Assembly (NCBI GenBank): GCA_020402945.1 | Contig: JADBYQ010000019.1 | Location: 1 to 62,966 of the forward strand | Direction: 5' to 3' | DNA: 62,966 nt | DNA from: Cytophagales bacterium | GTDB lineage: Bacteria > Bacteroidota > Bacteroidia > Cytophagales > Cyclobacteriaceae | Shown: piece by piece, positions 35,931 to 44,860 of the stretch | How positions within the stretch are numbered: the stretch's first letter is position 1 | Layout: the number at the start of each line of letters is the position of its first letter | Notes under the pieces: model-generated | What the model was told of the DNA's origin: nothing | What the model saw: only the letters and a program-made list of their open reading frames with translations | Databases searched by the model: none | Program-made: the position numbers and the translations under genes

Positions 35931-38072
35931 TTAAGGTTTTTGTTCAGCTACTTCGGTCTTTATTTTGATGTCAGTACCTAGTCGTTGTAGGTAGGCGATC
36001 AAAGCCACAATCTCTGCCTCATTCTGGATTTCATAGCCTTCAACCTTCAAGCCGTCCGTAATTTTCTTTGCTTGCGCATCTAAGTCCTCATTCGCAGTCT
36101 GCTCATAACCCTCCTCGTAAGGAACTCCAACCGTTCTTAGTGCGCTAATCTTACCGGGTGTTTGCGTCTTGTCAATGATCTGCTCGTACAACCAAGGATA
36201 CGCAGGCATTATTGATCCGGTACTTACTTCCGTTGGCGCCAACATGTGGCGGAAGTGCCAGCTGTCTGCATACTTGCCACCTGTGCGCTGCAAATCCGGA
36301 CCGGTGCGTTTTGATCCCCACAAGAATGGATGGTCATACACATATTCACCGGCTTTTGAATACTCTCCTCCCTTCGGATCATAGCGTTGTACTTCGCTGC
36401 GGAATGGACGAACCATTTGAGAGTGGCAACCTACACATCCCTCGCGGATGTAGATATCTCTTCCGTGTAGTTCAAGCGGTGTGTAAGGCTTCACGGTTGC
36501 AATAGTTGGTATGTTTGATTTGATAAGGAAGGTTGGAACAAGTTCGATCACTCCACCAATCAAAATGGCTATCAGAGCAAGCGTTGTAAACAAAACGGGT
36601 TTACTTTCCAACGCATGGTGCCAGCCACCACCTGTATTCGAAGTTTTAATCAGCGGAGCTACCTCTACTTCTTCGTTCGCAATGAATTTTCCTGCATAAG
36701 CGGTCTTCACTAAGTTATAAGCCATGATAAACACACCAACCAGATAGAGAAATCCACCAAATGAGCGAAGCATATACAAAGGCAAAATTTTTGTAGTTGT
36801 TTCCAGGAAGTTTTGATAAGTCAAAAACCCATCTGGGTTAAACTCCTTCCACATTAGGCTTTGTACCACACCAGCAGTGTACATCGGCAGTGCATAAAAA
36901 ATAATCCCTAGCGTTCCTAACCAAAAGTGCACGTTTGCCAATTGAGGCGAGTATAATTTGGTGTTCCACATACGAGGAACCATCCAATAGAAAATTCCAA
37001 AGATCAAGAAACCATTCCAGCCCAAACCACCCACGTGCACGTGCGCCACAATCCAATCCGTGAAGTGAGCAATCGCATTGACATTCTTTAAAGACAAAAG
37101 CGGCCCTTCTAGTGTTGCCATACCATAGGCAGTCACTGCCACAACCATGAACTTCAATACCGCATCTTCGCGAACGCGATCCCAGGCACCACGAAGAGTA
37201 AGCAAGCCGTTCAACATACCTCCCCAACTTGGGGCAATCAGCATGATGGAGAAAACAACACCAAGAGATTGAGCCCAACCGGGTAATGCGGTATATAACA
37301 AATGGTGAGGACCAGCCCATATATAAATAAAAATCAACGACCAAAAGTGTACGATAGACAAGCGGTACGAATAGACAGGTCTATTAGCCGCTTTTGGCAA
37401 AAAGTAATACATCAAACCTAAAAATGGTGTGGTAAGAAAAAACGCAACTGCATTATGGCCATACCACCATTGCACCAGAGCATCTTGCACACCTGCGTAG
37501 AATGAGTAACTCTTGAAGAGCGTAACGGGCATTTCAAAAGAGTTGACGATATGCAATACGGCTACCGTGATGAATGTGGCGATGTAAAACCAAACCGCTA
37601 CGTACATGTGCTTTTCCCTTCGCTTGATAATGGTGCCGATCATGTTCCAACCGAATACGACCCATACTAGTGCTATGGCAATATCAATTGGCCATTCAAG
37701 CTCGGCATACTCTTTTGAGGTGGTGATCCCCAATGGCAACGTGATGGCAGCTGCCACAATGATCAACTGCCAGCCCCAAAAGTGAACCCAACTCAGGGTA
37801 TCATTTAACATCCGTGCCTTCAGCAGCCTCTGAAGTGAATAGTAGACACCTGCAAACATCGCGTTGCCCACAAATGCGAAAATTACCGCATTGGTGTGAA
37901 GTGGCCTTAGCCTTCCATACGAGGTATACTGGAGGTCGAAATTAAAAATGGGGTGGAAAAGCTGAATGGAGATCAGCAACCCCACCGTCATGCCAACAAT
38001 GCCAAAGATGACCGTGGCAATGATAAAGGCCTTGACAATTTTGTTGTCGTACTGAATCTTTTGTAATTCCAT
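35931..38072 (-). CDS. ccoNO: fused CcoN-CcoO, catalytic and mono-heme subunits of cbb3 oxidase
   Basis: 713 residues joining two subunits. Residues 1-about 480 are CcoN: a 12-helix heme-copper oxidase core with the low-spin heme ligand region RLRPLHTNAVIFAF, the copper site WYGHNAVAFFL, and ADWIVAHVHVGGLGWNGFL. Residues about 510-713 are CcoO: an anchor helix (ALIAILIGGVIELVPTFLI), then the heme motif REGCVGCHSQMVRPFRSE. The fusion is a known Bacteroidota variant. The enzyme reduces O2 at low concentration and pumps protons. It is first of the transcript ccoNO-ccoQ-ccoP-ccoG-ccoH-SafE-like. Promoter-like and dyad sequences lie upstream (38098-38163). Confidence 0.96.
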   Translation of the reverse strand: MELQKIQYDNKIVKAFIIATVIFGIVGMTVGLLISIQLFHPIFNFDLQYTSYGRLRPLHTNAVIFAFVGNAMFAGVYYSLQRLLKARMLNDTLSWVHFWGWQLIIVAAAITLPLGITTSKEYAELEWPIDIAIALVWVVFGWNMIGTIIKRREKHMYVAVWFYIATFITVAVLHIVNSFEMPVTLFKSYSFYAGVQDALVQWWYGHNAVAFFLTTPFLGLMYYFLPKAANRPVYSYRLSIVHFWSLIFIYIWAGPHHLLYTALPGWAQSLGVVFSIMLIAPSWGGMLNGLLTLRGAWDRVREDAVLKFMVVAVTAYGMATLEGPLLSLKNVNAIAHFTDWIVAHVHVGGLGWNGFLIFGIFYWMVPRMWNTKLYSPQLANVHFWLGTLGIIFYALPMYTAGVVQSLMWKEFNPDGFLTYQNFLETTTKILPLYMLRSFGGFLYLVGVFIMAYNLVKTAYAGKFIANEEVEVAPLIKTSNTGGGWHHALESKPVLFTTLALIAILIGGVIELVPTFLIKSNIPTIATVKPYTPLELHGRDIYIREGCVGCHSQMVRPFRSEVQRYDPKGGEYSKAGEYVYDHPFLWGSKRTGPDLQRTGGKYADSWHFRHMLAPTEVSTGSIMPAYPWLYEQIIDKTQTPGKISALRTVGVPYEEGYEQTANEDLDAQAKKITDGLKVEGYEIQNEAEIVALIAYLQRLGTDIKIKTEVAEQKP

Positions 38073-38097
38073 AGATAGGTTGGTCTGTTTATGGCCA

Positions 38098-38105
38098 TAA
38101 AAGTA
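38098..38105 (-). promoter_or_regulatory. possible -7 element TACTTTTA for ccoNO
   Basis: TACTTTTA matches seven of eight -7 columns and ends 25 nt before the ccoNO ATG. No TTG is found at 19-nt spacing; two dyads lie upstream instead, as expected for a promoter that needs an activator. Confidence 0.35.
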
Positions 38106-38120
38106 GCCTCCGACTCAACC

Positions 38121-38144
38121 GACTGGCCATGATAGGTGCCAGTC
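38121..38144. promoter_or_regulatory. 7-bp inverted repeat near the ccoNO promoter
   Basis: GACTGGC and GCCAGTC are perfect arms 10 bp apart, located just upstream of the -7-like element of ccoNO. Possible operator; the regulator is unknown. Confidence 0.4.
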
Positions 38145-38151
38145 AACTAGA

Positions 38152-38163
38152 TGACTTTCGTCA
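38152..38163. promoter_or_regulatory. Crp/Fnr-type dyad TGAC-N4-GTCA upstream of ccoNO
   Basis: TGACTTTCGTCA has the TGA-N6-TCA geometry of Crp/Fnr family sites. It lies about 80-91 bp before the ccoNO ATG and about 50 bp upstream of the -7-like element. Fnr-type control of cbb3 operons is well known in other phyla; here it is inferred from the dyad. Confidence 0.4.
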
Positions 38164-38181
38164 GGAATTTGAAAAAAAACG

Positions 38182-38283
38182 CTATTGCGTGAAATCTCTA
38201 AAGCCCGCTATAATAGCAACGATTTTGGCTAAATCGCCATCCAACTTGATAGTCGGCTTGTTGTCTGAAATGAGTTTTTCCAC
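38182..38283 (-). CDS. possible 33-residue ORF downstream of ccoS
   Basis: A GTG-started frame beginning 23 bp after the ccoS stop codon encodes MEKLISDNKPTIKLDGDLAK followed by IVAIIAGFRDFTQ. The residue mix (charged N-terminal half, hydrophobic helix-like C-terminal half) looks more protein-like than random, and the frame stays open 10 codons further upstream with no better start. It could be a small peptide of the ccoI-ccoS transcript, a decayed gene end, or chance. It runs into the ccoNO upstream region but stops 19 bp before the dyad there. Confidence 0.25.
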   Translation of the reverse strand: MEKLISDNKPTIKLDGDLAKIVAIIAGFRDFTQ

Positions 38284-38306
38284 CGAGTCCTTTTGATCAC
38301 TCGTTA

Positions 38307-38483
38307 TTATTTCTCGTATACGCCACCTTTAGATGAATCCTTTTTCTTATCCTCGAACAACATCCTCACAGATGGTCCATAGGTGTCGTCATACTGCCCG
38401 CTTTTCATATTCCAGATAAAAGCACCCAAAAAGAAGACTGCAATAGTCAAAGAAATAGCGATTAATAATATAATGATTTCCAT
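38307..38483 (-). CDS. ccoS: CcoS, cbb3 oxidase maturation protein
   Basis: 58 residues with one helix (MEIIILLIAISLTIAVFFLG) and the family tail FIWNMKSGQYDDTYGPSVRM LFEDKKK. The ATG at 38483 shares one base with the ccoI stop codon (TAATG), a coupling junction, so the 13-codon longer frame is rejected. CcoS is required for insertion of heme b and copper into CcoN. Confidence 0.92.
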   Translation of the reverse strand: MEIIILLIAISLTIAVFFLGAFIWNMKSGQYDDTYGPSVRMLFEDKKKDSSKGGVYEK

Positions 38484-40861
38484 TAGTGTTCTTTTAAATG
38501 GTTCAATCCACGTGATGCCCAATTAACAGCCAACGTACTAAAACCAACAACACTCACGCTGCTAATGGGCATGAGTATAGCTGCAATCAAAGGTGATAGA
38601 TTTCCGGTAACAGCAAAGCTCAACGCGATGATGTTGTAGAAGAAAGAAATTCCAAAGGCGATCTTTAAAATTTGTGTAGCGCTTTTACTTAGTCTCAAAA
38701 AGGAATTAAAATGAGACAGTTGGCTGCCCTGCAAAATACCGTCACAAGCCGGAGTAAAAATACCGGTGTCATCCGTCACCGCAATACCTACCTGACTTTG
38801 TTTCAATGCGCCCGAGTCATTCAATCCATCTCCTAACATCGCCACTCGTCTACCCTGCTTTTGCAAATCCGATACGTAATTCATCTTATCATGCGGGTCC
38901 TGATTGAACCTTAGGTCAATAGGCAGCGGGAAAACTTCGCGCATTCGCTGCTCTTCACTTTTTTGATCGCCCGAAAGCAACGCGACACATTTCTGCCCCA
39001 ACGATGCTACTAACTCTTTGATATTTGAGCGAATCGAAGTTTCTACGTTAAAATAACCACGTACTTCCTGATCTATTGAAACAAAAACACGAGTTGAACT
39101 AGCCGCTCTTTCCTCAATGGAGGCGACAAAATACGATGAGCCAATTTTTAAATTGTGTCCATTCACATTTCCACCAATACCTTTGCCTGTCAGTTCATAA
39201 AAATCAGTTACAGTATCCGTTGAATGGGTGCGAATAGATTGTGTAATCAACTTACTAAGGGGATGAGAAGATGAAGACGTCAACTTCTTTACCCAAGCCA
39301 ACTCATCTTCTTCCAATACGCCAACAAATTTTACGTGTGATGCACCATGCGTGATTGTACCTGTTTTGTCAAACACGACAGCGTCAACTTGAGCCAATCG
39401 TTCAATTACATCTGCATTCTTAAGGTAAAAACCATGCTTCCCAAAAACCCGTAGCATATTGCCGTAGGTAAATGGAGCAGCCAAGGCCAATGCGCAAGGA
39501 CAGGCGACCATCAATACCGAAGTAATCACCAACCACATTTGAGCAGGGTTGAAGAAATACCAATACAATGCAGTCACCAGTGCTAATGCCATCACTGCCC
39601 ATGTAAATGCGCGCGCGGCCCGGTCAATTATCTTTTTGTAACCACTTTCTTCAGCTTTCTGAAAGATCTCGTTGTTCCACAAACTGGTAAGGTGGCTTTG
39701 TGAGGTTTTCTTTTCTACCACTAATTCAACAGGTTGCCCCAATAAACGCCCTCCCGCATACACCAAGTCACCCTTAGCCACCTTTACAGGTTTCGATTCG
39801 CCAGTGACGAAACTATAATCGACAAATGTCTCACCGTTCAACAACCGGCTGTCCGCGGGAATGATTTCCTGATGACGAACGCGAATGCGATCATCTGGTT
39901 GTAATTCGTACACGATCACGGGTGCCCAATCCGATCCCATCCATTTCTGAATAGCTAGTGGAAAGTAAGATTTGTAGTCTCGATCAAAGGCGAGGCTTTC
40001 GTAGGTTTTGCTTTGAAACCAACGGCCTATCAATAAAAAGAAAACCAGCCCGGATAGTGAATCAAGGTAACCCGGACCTGTGTTGGAAAAGATATCATAA
40101 CTGCTACGCAAAAACAAAGCTGCCAAACCAACGGCTATGGGCACGTCAATGTTGATTTGCCTTTGCTGAAAACTCTTCCAGGCATTTCTAAAATAATCTT
40201 GTCCACTATAGACAACCGCAGGAATCGCCAGAGCAAAATTTAAAAAAGAAAACAATGCTTTCAATACTGGATCCGAGCCGTCCAGTCCCAGATATTCAGG
40301 GAAACTGAGCAACATAATATTCCCAAAACAAAAACCAGCGATGGCCAACTTGAGAACCAATGACCGATCAGTAGCAGGTTTATCTTGCGCTTCCAGTCGA
40401 ATAGTTGGCGCATACCCCAGTGAAGCTAATAGCGTTGCGATTTTTGAAAGTGACAGAAGAGCGGGATTAAAACTAATGGTTACCTGCTTCCGGCTGAAGT
40501 TCACTTCCGATTTCAAAACACCGACATCCAATCGTTGCAGATTTTCCAACAGCCAGATACATGAAATACAATGTATTGCCGGTACAAAAAATTGGACAGT
40601 ACTGTAAGAATCTGAATCAAACGCCAGCAATTTTTTCCGAATGGTGTTCTCGTCTAAGAAGGCATATGCCTCGTCTGCCACAAAGCGCTGGGAAACGCCC
40701 GGTGCTTTTGTATATGAATAATATTCACAGAGATTATTCTCATTCAATATCTCATACACCATTTTGCAGCCTTTGCAACAAAACCGCCTTTCATCGGCTG
40801 TTACTTGATCCGATCCGCATTCTTGTCCACAATGAAAACAGGCTACTTCTGTCTCTACCAT
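38483..40861 (-). CDS. ccoI: CcoI (FixI), copper-transporting P1B-type ATPase
   Basis: 792 residues. The N-terminus has a Cys-rich zinc-finger-like domain specific to CcoI-type pumps (CFHCGQECGSD, FCCKGCKMVYEIL), then an HMA-like domain with CISC (AIHCISCIWLLENL). Membrane domain, actuator loop VTGESKPVKV, the CPC metal-translocation motif MVACPCALALAAPFTYGN, phosphorylation motif VVFDKTGTITHG and hinge MLGDGLNDSGALKQ follow in order. It moves copper for the CcoN CuB site. ccoS follows with a 1-bp overlap. The 36-bp gap to the second stress gene on its 5' side carries no clear terminator. Confidence 0.95.
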   Translation of the reverse strand: MVETEVACFHCGQECGSDQVTADERRFCCKGCKMVYEILNENNLCEYYSYTKAPGVSQRFVADEAYAFLDENTIRKKLLAFDSDSYSTVQFFVPAIHCISCIWLLENLQRLDVGVLKSEVNFSRKQVTISFNPALLSLSKIATLLASLGYAPTIRLEAQDKPATDRSLVLKLAIAGFCFGNIMLLSFPEYLGLDGSDPVLKALFSFLNFALAIPAVVYSGQDYFRNAWKSFQQRQINIDVPIAVGLAALFLRSSYDIFSNTGPGYLDSLSGLVFFLLIGRWFQSKTYESLAFDRDYKSYFPLAIQKWMGSDWAPVIVYELQPDDRIRVRHQEIIPADSRLLNGETFVDYSFVTGESKPVKVAKGDLVYAGGRLLGQPVELVVEKKTSQSHLTSLWNNEIFQKAEESGYKKIIDRAARAFTWAVMALALVTALYWYFFNPAQMWLVITSVLMVACPCALALAAPFTYGNMLRVFGKHGFYLKNADVIERLAQVDAVVFDKTGTITHGASHVKFVGVLEEDELAWVKKLTSSSSHPLSKLITQSIRTHSTDTVTDFYELTGKGIGGNVNGHNLKIGSSYFVASIEERAASSTRVFVSIDQEVRGYFNVETSIRSNIKELVASLGQKCVALLSGDQKSEEQRMREVFPLPIDLRFNQDPHDKMNYVSDLQKQGRRVAMLGDGLNDSGALKQSQVGIAVTDDTGIFTPACDGILQGSQLSHFNSFLRLSKSATQILKIAFGISFFYNIIALSFAVTGNLSPLIAAILMPISSVSVVGFSTLAVNWASRGLNHLKEH

Positions 40862-40897
40862 TTGATCCCGTGCTTACTTAATTATTTTTTTTGCTCA

Positions 40898-41734
40898 TCA
40901 ATCCTTTGCCTGATAAGTCCAGATGGGGCACTCCAAATGGTTGACTACATCCTCGGCAATACTTCCGGATAGAAAATGATTGAGTCCCTTTCGTCCATGA
41001 GTTGCCATGGCGACCATATCTGCATCTATACTTTGCACGAAATTTCTAACACCACTTTCCTGATCAATATCATTAAATACATTCAACGTATAGTCTTTCA
41101 ACATAAATCGCTTGGCGAAGTCTTTGAGCAATTTTTGGGTGACTGTATCTCGTTTAAATGAACCAGGCGTATTCACATACAGTATATGGAGTTTCGCGTC
41201 AAAGAAATTCTGCAACTCCTTTACTTTCAACGTCAGCGCCTCTGCCTCCAAGTCTAATTCATTGGCAAATACTATATTCTTTATACTTACCATTTTTATT
41301 TCCTTCTTTATCGCTAAAACGGGTACTGTTGAGCCACGCACGATTTTCTCAGTATTCGATCCAATCAAGAATTCTTTCGCACCAGAAGCCCCGTGTGTAC
41401 CCATTAACACCATGTCAATTTCCTTATCAACTACAAACTGCTTGATCGTTTGGGATGTGGCGCCAAATTCAACATGGCAGAAAACGGGAGGTCCGTCTGC
41501 TGCCCACTTTTCAACCATCTTCGCAAACTTCTTTTCAGCCGCTGCTTTTGTTTCATTCATGAATGATTGCTCAAAATAGAGGGTAGGCATCACCACCGTT
41601 TCGTGCATGACAGGCACTTCCACCACGTTGAGTAAAAATACCTGACCCTTGCTTTGTCGACCAATTTCTACGGCCAATTTGAAAGCTTGAACGGCCGGGT
41701 CAGAAAAATCACATGGAACTAATATCTTTTTCAT
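40898..41734 (-). CDS. tandem-domain universal stress protein (UspA family)
   Basis: 278 residues with two Usp folds, a paralogue of the protein at 31264-32112. Domain 1 starts MKKILVPCDFSDPAVQAFKL and has MGTHGASGAKEFLIGSNTEK; domain 2 ends MVAMATHGRKGLNHFLSGSI AED-VVNHLECPIWTYQ. The G-2x-G-9x-G(S/T) pattern is present in both. It lies directly upstream of ccoI in the same direction (36 bp) and may share its transcript. A near-perfect Fnr-type box sits 54 bp before its ATG, which supports a low-oxygen response. Confidence 0.9.
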   Translation of the reverse strand: MKKILVPCDFSDPAVQAFKLAVEIGRQSKGQVFLLNVVEVPVMHETVVMPTLYFEQSFMNETKAAAEKKFAKMVEKWAADGPPVFCHVEFGATSQTIKQFVVDKEIDMVLMGTHGASGAKEFLIGSNTEKIVRGSTVPVLAIKKEIKMVSIKNIVFANELDLEAEALTLKVKELQNFFDAKLHILYVNTPGSFKRDTVTQKLLKDFAKRFMLKDYTLNVFNDIDQESGVRNFVQSIDADMVAMATHGRKGLNHFLSGSIAEDVVNHLECPIWTYQAKD

Positions 41735-41787
41735 AAGGGTTGATTTTTTAGTTGAACCAAAAATAACAGAATGTGGCGCTGTTCCAA

Positions 41788-41801
41788 TTGATTGTGATCA
41801 T
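41788..41801. promoter_or_regulatory. Fnr-type box TTGAT-TGTG-ATCAT upstream of the stress gene
   Basis: TTGATTGTGATCAT matches nine of the ten fixed positions of the Fnr consensus TTGAT-N4-ATCAA, and also fits TGA-N6-TCA for the wider Crp/Fnr family. It lies 54 bp upstream of the universal stress gene ATG, next to the cbb3 genes. Confidence 0.6.
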
Positions 41802-41852
41802 TTTAGAAAATGACTTTTATCACCTTCCAGAAAAGACTGAAAACCTGGCTGC

Positions 41853-43085
41853 CTAGGCCTTTTGAGAACCTGGGTGCGAAAAATGCTGTAGCGCACGCAT
41901 CGCCAACAGCAAACTCAGAAATGTTAGAAACGCCCCCATGAGCATGGGAGCTCCCGGAAAATATATTGGCGAACTCGATGAGGTGAAATAACTGAACAAC
42001 TGCGTCATTAACAATGGACCTGCAATAGAAGTGGCACTCATCAACCCCGTTAATGCGCCTTGCAACTCTCCCTGCTCATTGGCGGGTACTTGGGTAGATA
42101 TAATTCCCTGAAGTGCAGGTCCGGCAATACCTCCCAGGCAATAAGGAATCAGAAACACAAACATCATCCAACCAGCAGTGGCGAAACTGAACAAAACGAA
42201 GCCAATTACATATAATCCTAACCCAATGTAAAGCGATCTTTTTTGCCCCCACTTTGGAATGACAACGCGAATCAATCCGCCCTGCACAGCCGAAATCAAA
42301 ACCCCGACAGCCGTCAATGACCAGCCAATCATGGCAGGGCTCCATTTAAATTTCTCAATGGTATAAAATGACCAATTGCTTTGCACCGCGTGTGCCGCTA
42401 TGTAAATTAATACCAGCGAGGCAACTAGTCCGATGATCAATGGGTAACGTTTCAAGTTAAGCAACGAACTAACTGGGTTCGCTCGTTTCCAATCAAACCT
42501 TCGTCTATTTTCAAACTTTAACGACTCAGGAAGAATAAAAAAACCGTAAAGGCAGTTGACTAGACTAAGCCCTGCAGCTACTAAAAATGGAATTCTGGCA
42601 CCATAGTTACCCAAAAGTCCTCCGATGGCAGGGCCAACGACAAAACCCAAGCCAAATGCAGCGCCAATCATTCCAAAATTTTGTGCTCTTTTCTCGGGTT
42701 CGCTAATATCCGCAATGTAGCCGCCAGCAGTTGTAAAACTTGCGCCCATAGCGCCCGCCACCAGCCGACCTAAAAAGAGCCAGCCCAAGGAAGGGGCAAA
42801 TGCCAGTAAAATGTAATCAAGGCCAAAACCCAACAGTGAAGCCAACAAGACCGGGCGTCTTCCATACTGGTCGCTTAATGCGCCCATGATGGGAGAACAT
42901 AAAAATTGCATGGCCGCAAAGGCAAATAAAAGATAGCCACCCAACCGCGAGGCCTCACTATTCCCTACCTGCCCAAGCTCCATAATCAATGCGGGCATAA
43001 CTGGGATAATGACACCAAAACCGATACAATCGATTAAGATGGTAACGAAAATAAATCCAAGGGCGGGAGTGCGTGATGTAGTCAA
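41853..43085 (-). CDS. MFS transporter, Tet(A)/TCR-like
   Basis: 410 residues, 12 helices. It opens with [23 protein letters not shown], the TetA-type first helix with the helix-1 Asp, and has [20 protein letters not shown] (motif A), [21 protein letters not shown] and [15 protein letters not shown] (motif C of antiporters). The start is a TTG at 43085; a stop lies two codons upstream and no ATG precedes the first helix. Substrate is not assignable: most Tet(A)-like chromosomal proteins in this phylum are not proven tetracycline pumps. It is followed by the Usp gene after 118 bp containing the Fnr-type box. Confidence 0.88.
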   Translation of the reverse strand: MTTSRTPALGFIFVTILIDCIGFGVIIPVMPALIMELGQVGNSEASRLGGYLLFAFAAMQFLCSPIMGALSDQYGRRPVLLASLLGFGLDYILLAFAPSLGWLFLGRLVAGAMGASFTTAGGYIADISEPEKRAQNFGMIGAAFGLGFVVGPAIGGLLGNYGARIPFLVAAGLSLVNCLYGFFILPESLKFENRRRFDWKRANPVSSLLNLKRYPLIIGLVASLVLIYIAAHAVQSNWSFYTIEKFKWSPAMIGWSLTAVGVLISAVQGGLIRVVIPKWGQKRSLYIGLGLYVIGFVLFSFATAGWMMFVFLIPYCLGGIAGPALQGIISTQVPANEQGELQGALTGLMSATSIAGPLLMTQLFSYFTSSSSPIYFPGAPMLMGAFLTFLSLLLAMRALQHFSHPGSQKA

Positions 43086-43291
43086 AGCCTATGTTTCAAT
43101 GCAATTAACCTAAAATAGAGAAAAAACGGAAGCCTTTGGCTAGCAACTATGCTCTTTAAAAAGCCAGCAGGCGGAAGTTTGATGCAACCCATTCGCAAAT
43201 AAATTCGTCTAATTCACCACATGCAGATGCAACCCTTTCTACTTTCAGCTTGTCTATGCATCGTAACTAACAAATCTTAAAAACTCATTGT

Positions 43292-44104
43292 ATGAAAAAA
43301 ATGATTCCCTTTCTTGTAATGGCGATGGTTGGGTTCACCTCGGCTTTTGGTCAATCAAAAGAAATTCGCAGTGTGGGCACTTTTACGAAAATTTCGTTTC
43401 GCGTGCCAGGCAAATTGGTAGTGCGTCAGGGAAGCCCGCAAAAAGTTGAGATAGAAGGAGATAAAACCACTTTGTCTAAAATTGAAACAGAAGTGAAAGG
43501 GGATAGACTGATGATTGGCAATGAAGAAAAATGGAATTGGGGTTGGCGCGATAGTGAGCGGATCATGGTGTACATAACTGTGAAAGATATCACCGGCCTT
43601 AGTGTTTCGGGTTCTGGTGAATTGATCACAGAAGGACGAATCAACACCGATCAAATGGATTTAAATGTCAGTGGATCAGGATCCCTTCAAACGGACGTGA
43701 ACGCAACCGGAGAGGTAGAAGCTAACGTTTCAGGCTCTGGAAGAATCGATGTAAAAGGCAATTGCCGCAGTATTGAAAGTGATATCAGTGGGTCAGGTAG
43801 AGTCAGTGCCTCGTTGACCATCAAAGAAGACGCAAGTATTGATATCTCGGGATCAGGAAAGTTTGAAGGCAGCGGAACAGCCAACGAAATAAAAACAAAC
43901 ATTAGCGGTTCCGGAAAAGTATACGCGTCTAATCTTGAAGTTGACAAATGTGACATCCGTATCTCCGGATCGGGCGATGTAGAAATCAATGTAAAGAGTG
44001 AACTGGACGCCAATATCTCAGGTAGCGGGTCTGTCAGCTACAAGGGAAATCCAAGTCACGTGCGAGGAAATTCTTCAGGAAGTGGGAAAGTGAGAAAAAT
44101 GTAG
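43292..44104 (+). CDS. secreted head-GIN (DUF2807) beta-helix protein
   Basis: 270 residues with a signal peptide (MKKMIPFLVMAMVGFTSAFG). The N-terminal strand unit includes KISFRVPGKLVVRQGSPQKV EIEG, usual for head-GIN proteins. From about residue 105 nine copies of an (I/V)SGSG(x) motif recur every 20-23 residues (VSGSGELI, VSGSGSLQ, VSGSGRID, ISGSGRVS, ISGSGKFE, ISGSGKVY, ISGSGDVE, ISGSGSVS, SSGSGKVR), which should make a regular beta-helix. The codons of the repeats differ, so the repetition is kept at protein level. Function is unknown; cell-surface or periplasmic adhesion is only a guess. It ends at an intrinsic terminator. Confidence 0.88.
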   Translation: MKKMIPFLVMAMVGFTSAFGQSKEIRSVGTFTKISFRVPGKLVVRQGSPQKVEIEGDKTTLSKIETEVKGDRLMIGNEEKWNWGWRDSERIMVYITVKDITGLSVSGSGELITEGRINTDQMDLNVSGSGSLQTDVNATGEVEANVSGSGRIDVKGNCRSIESDISGSGRVSASLTIKEDASIDISGSGKFEGSGTANEIKTNISGSGKVYASNLEVDKCDIRISGSGDVEINVKSELDANISGSGSVSYKGNPSHVRGNSSGSGKVRKM

Positions 44105-44132
44105 ATTAATTTTTCCATTGGATTTCACAACG

Positions 44133-44160
44133 AGCGGTGGTTGAGAACCTCCGCTTTTTT
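44133..44160 (+). terminator. intrinsic terminator after the head-GIN gene
   Basis: AGCGGTGGTT pairs with AACCTCCGCT (one mismatch) around a 3-nt loop and runs into six T. It lies 29 bp after the stop codon and between convergent genes; only the plus direction has the T-run. Confidence 0.85.
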
Positions 44161-44176
44161 GTTGAATTCCTCTCCG

Positions 44177-44860
44177 TTAACCGATCGATTTCTCATGAAC
44201 CAGCGCGCCCTCTACAATCAGAAACTGCGCTAAGCAATAAGTTAGCATGATCAGTGCACCTGCTGCAGAAAAGGCATTATGAAATTTATTGATGGCGAGC
44301 ACAGAGTCGGAAACCATAAATAGAACGGCACCAATAAATATCAAAAGGAAACTCTTGGAATTAGTTCGCCCATATCGAAACAAAGCTGTCAAAGCCATCA
44401 GGGTAATAGCCAATGCATAAATCATCACCGGTATTCGCAAAGCACCCAATAACGGATAAAGAATCGTAACCAATCCTGTACCCGCCAGGATAATCAGAAA
44501 AGCAAAGCGAACTTTTTGCGAGCCTAAGAGCTCTTTTGATGAAGAGATCGTTTGTAATTGGCGATAACAAAAAATGTATACTATATGCCCTGTCAAAAAA
44601 CTAGCTAAGCCACTTATGAAAAATAAGGAATCCTTCGATTGAAAGATTAGAAGAACATCACCCAACCAACAAAAAAACAAAGCGACCAAAAACAAACCCG
44701 AACGCGCGGGCGACAACACGTAATAGTAGGCCATCAATCCGATCATGATCAGTGGCTTGAAAATTAAAGAGTGCCCTGGGTAATCAAAAATAGCTGTCCC
44801 CAATTCCGCACTTGCGCCAACGGCAAAGATCAAAACTGGAAGGTCTCTCCTAACTTGCAT
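44177..44860 (-). CDS. YhhN/TMEM86-type lysoplasmalogenase
   Basis: 227-residue membrane protein with about eight helices. It shows the YhhN pattern: LIFKPLIMIGLMAYYYVL, LFFCWLGDVLLIFQSKDSLF with the Asp of the GDVLL motif, FLTGHIVYIFCYRQL, and the C-terminal GAVLFMVSDSVLAINKFH with the second Asp. Characterised relatives (human TMEM86B, Legionella homologue) hydrolyse vinyl-ether lysophospholipids; activity here is not proven. Its ATG overlaps the 3' end of the MFS gene upstream by 11 bp, so it is the last gene of a prfB-MFS-yhhN transcript. Confidence 0.85.
   Translation of the reverse strand: MQVRRDLPVLIFAVGASAELGTAIFDYPGHSLIFKPLIMIGLMAYYYVLSPARSGLFLVALFFCWLGDVLLIFQSKDSLFFISGLASFLTGHIVYIFCYRQLQTISSSKELLGSQKVRFAFLIILAGTGLVTILYPLLGALRIPVMIYALAITLMALTALFRYGRTNSKSFLLIFIGAVLFMVSDSVLAINKFHNAFSAAGALIMLTYCLAQFLIVEGALVHEKSIG

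Noticed and set aside
41853-43085. Assignment of the MFS gene as a tetracycline resistance gene
   Set aside because: It has the TetA-type layout, but chromosomal homologues in this phylum are mostly of unknown substrate and no tetR-like regulator is beside it.
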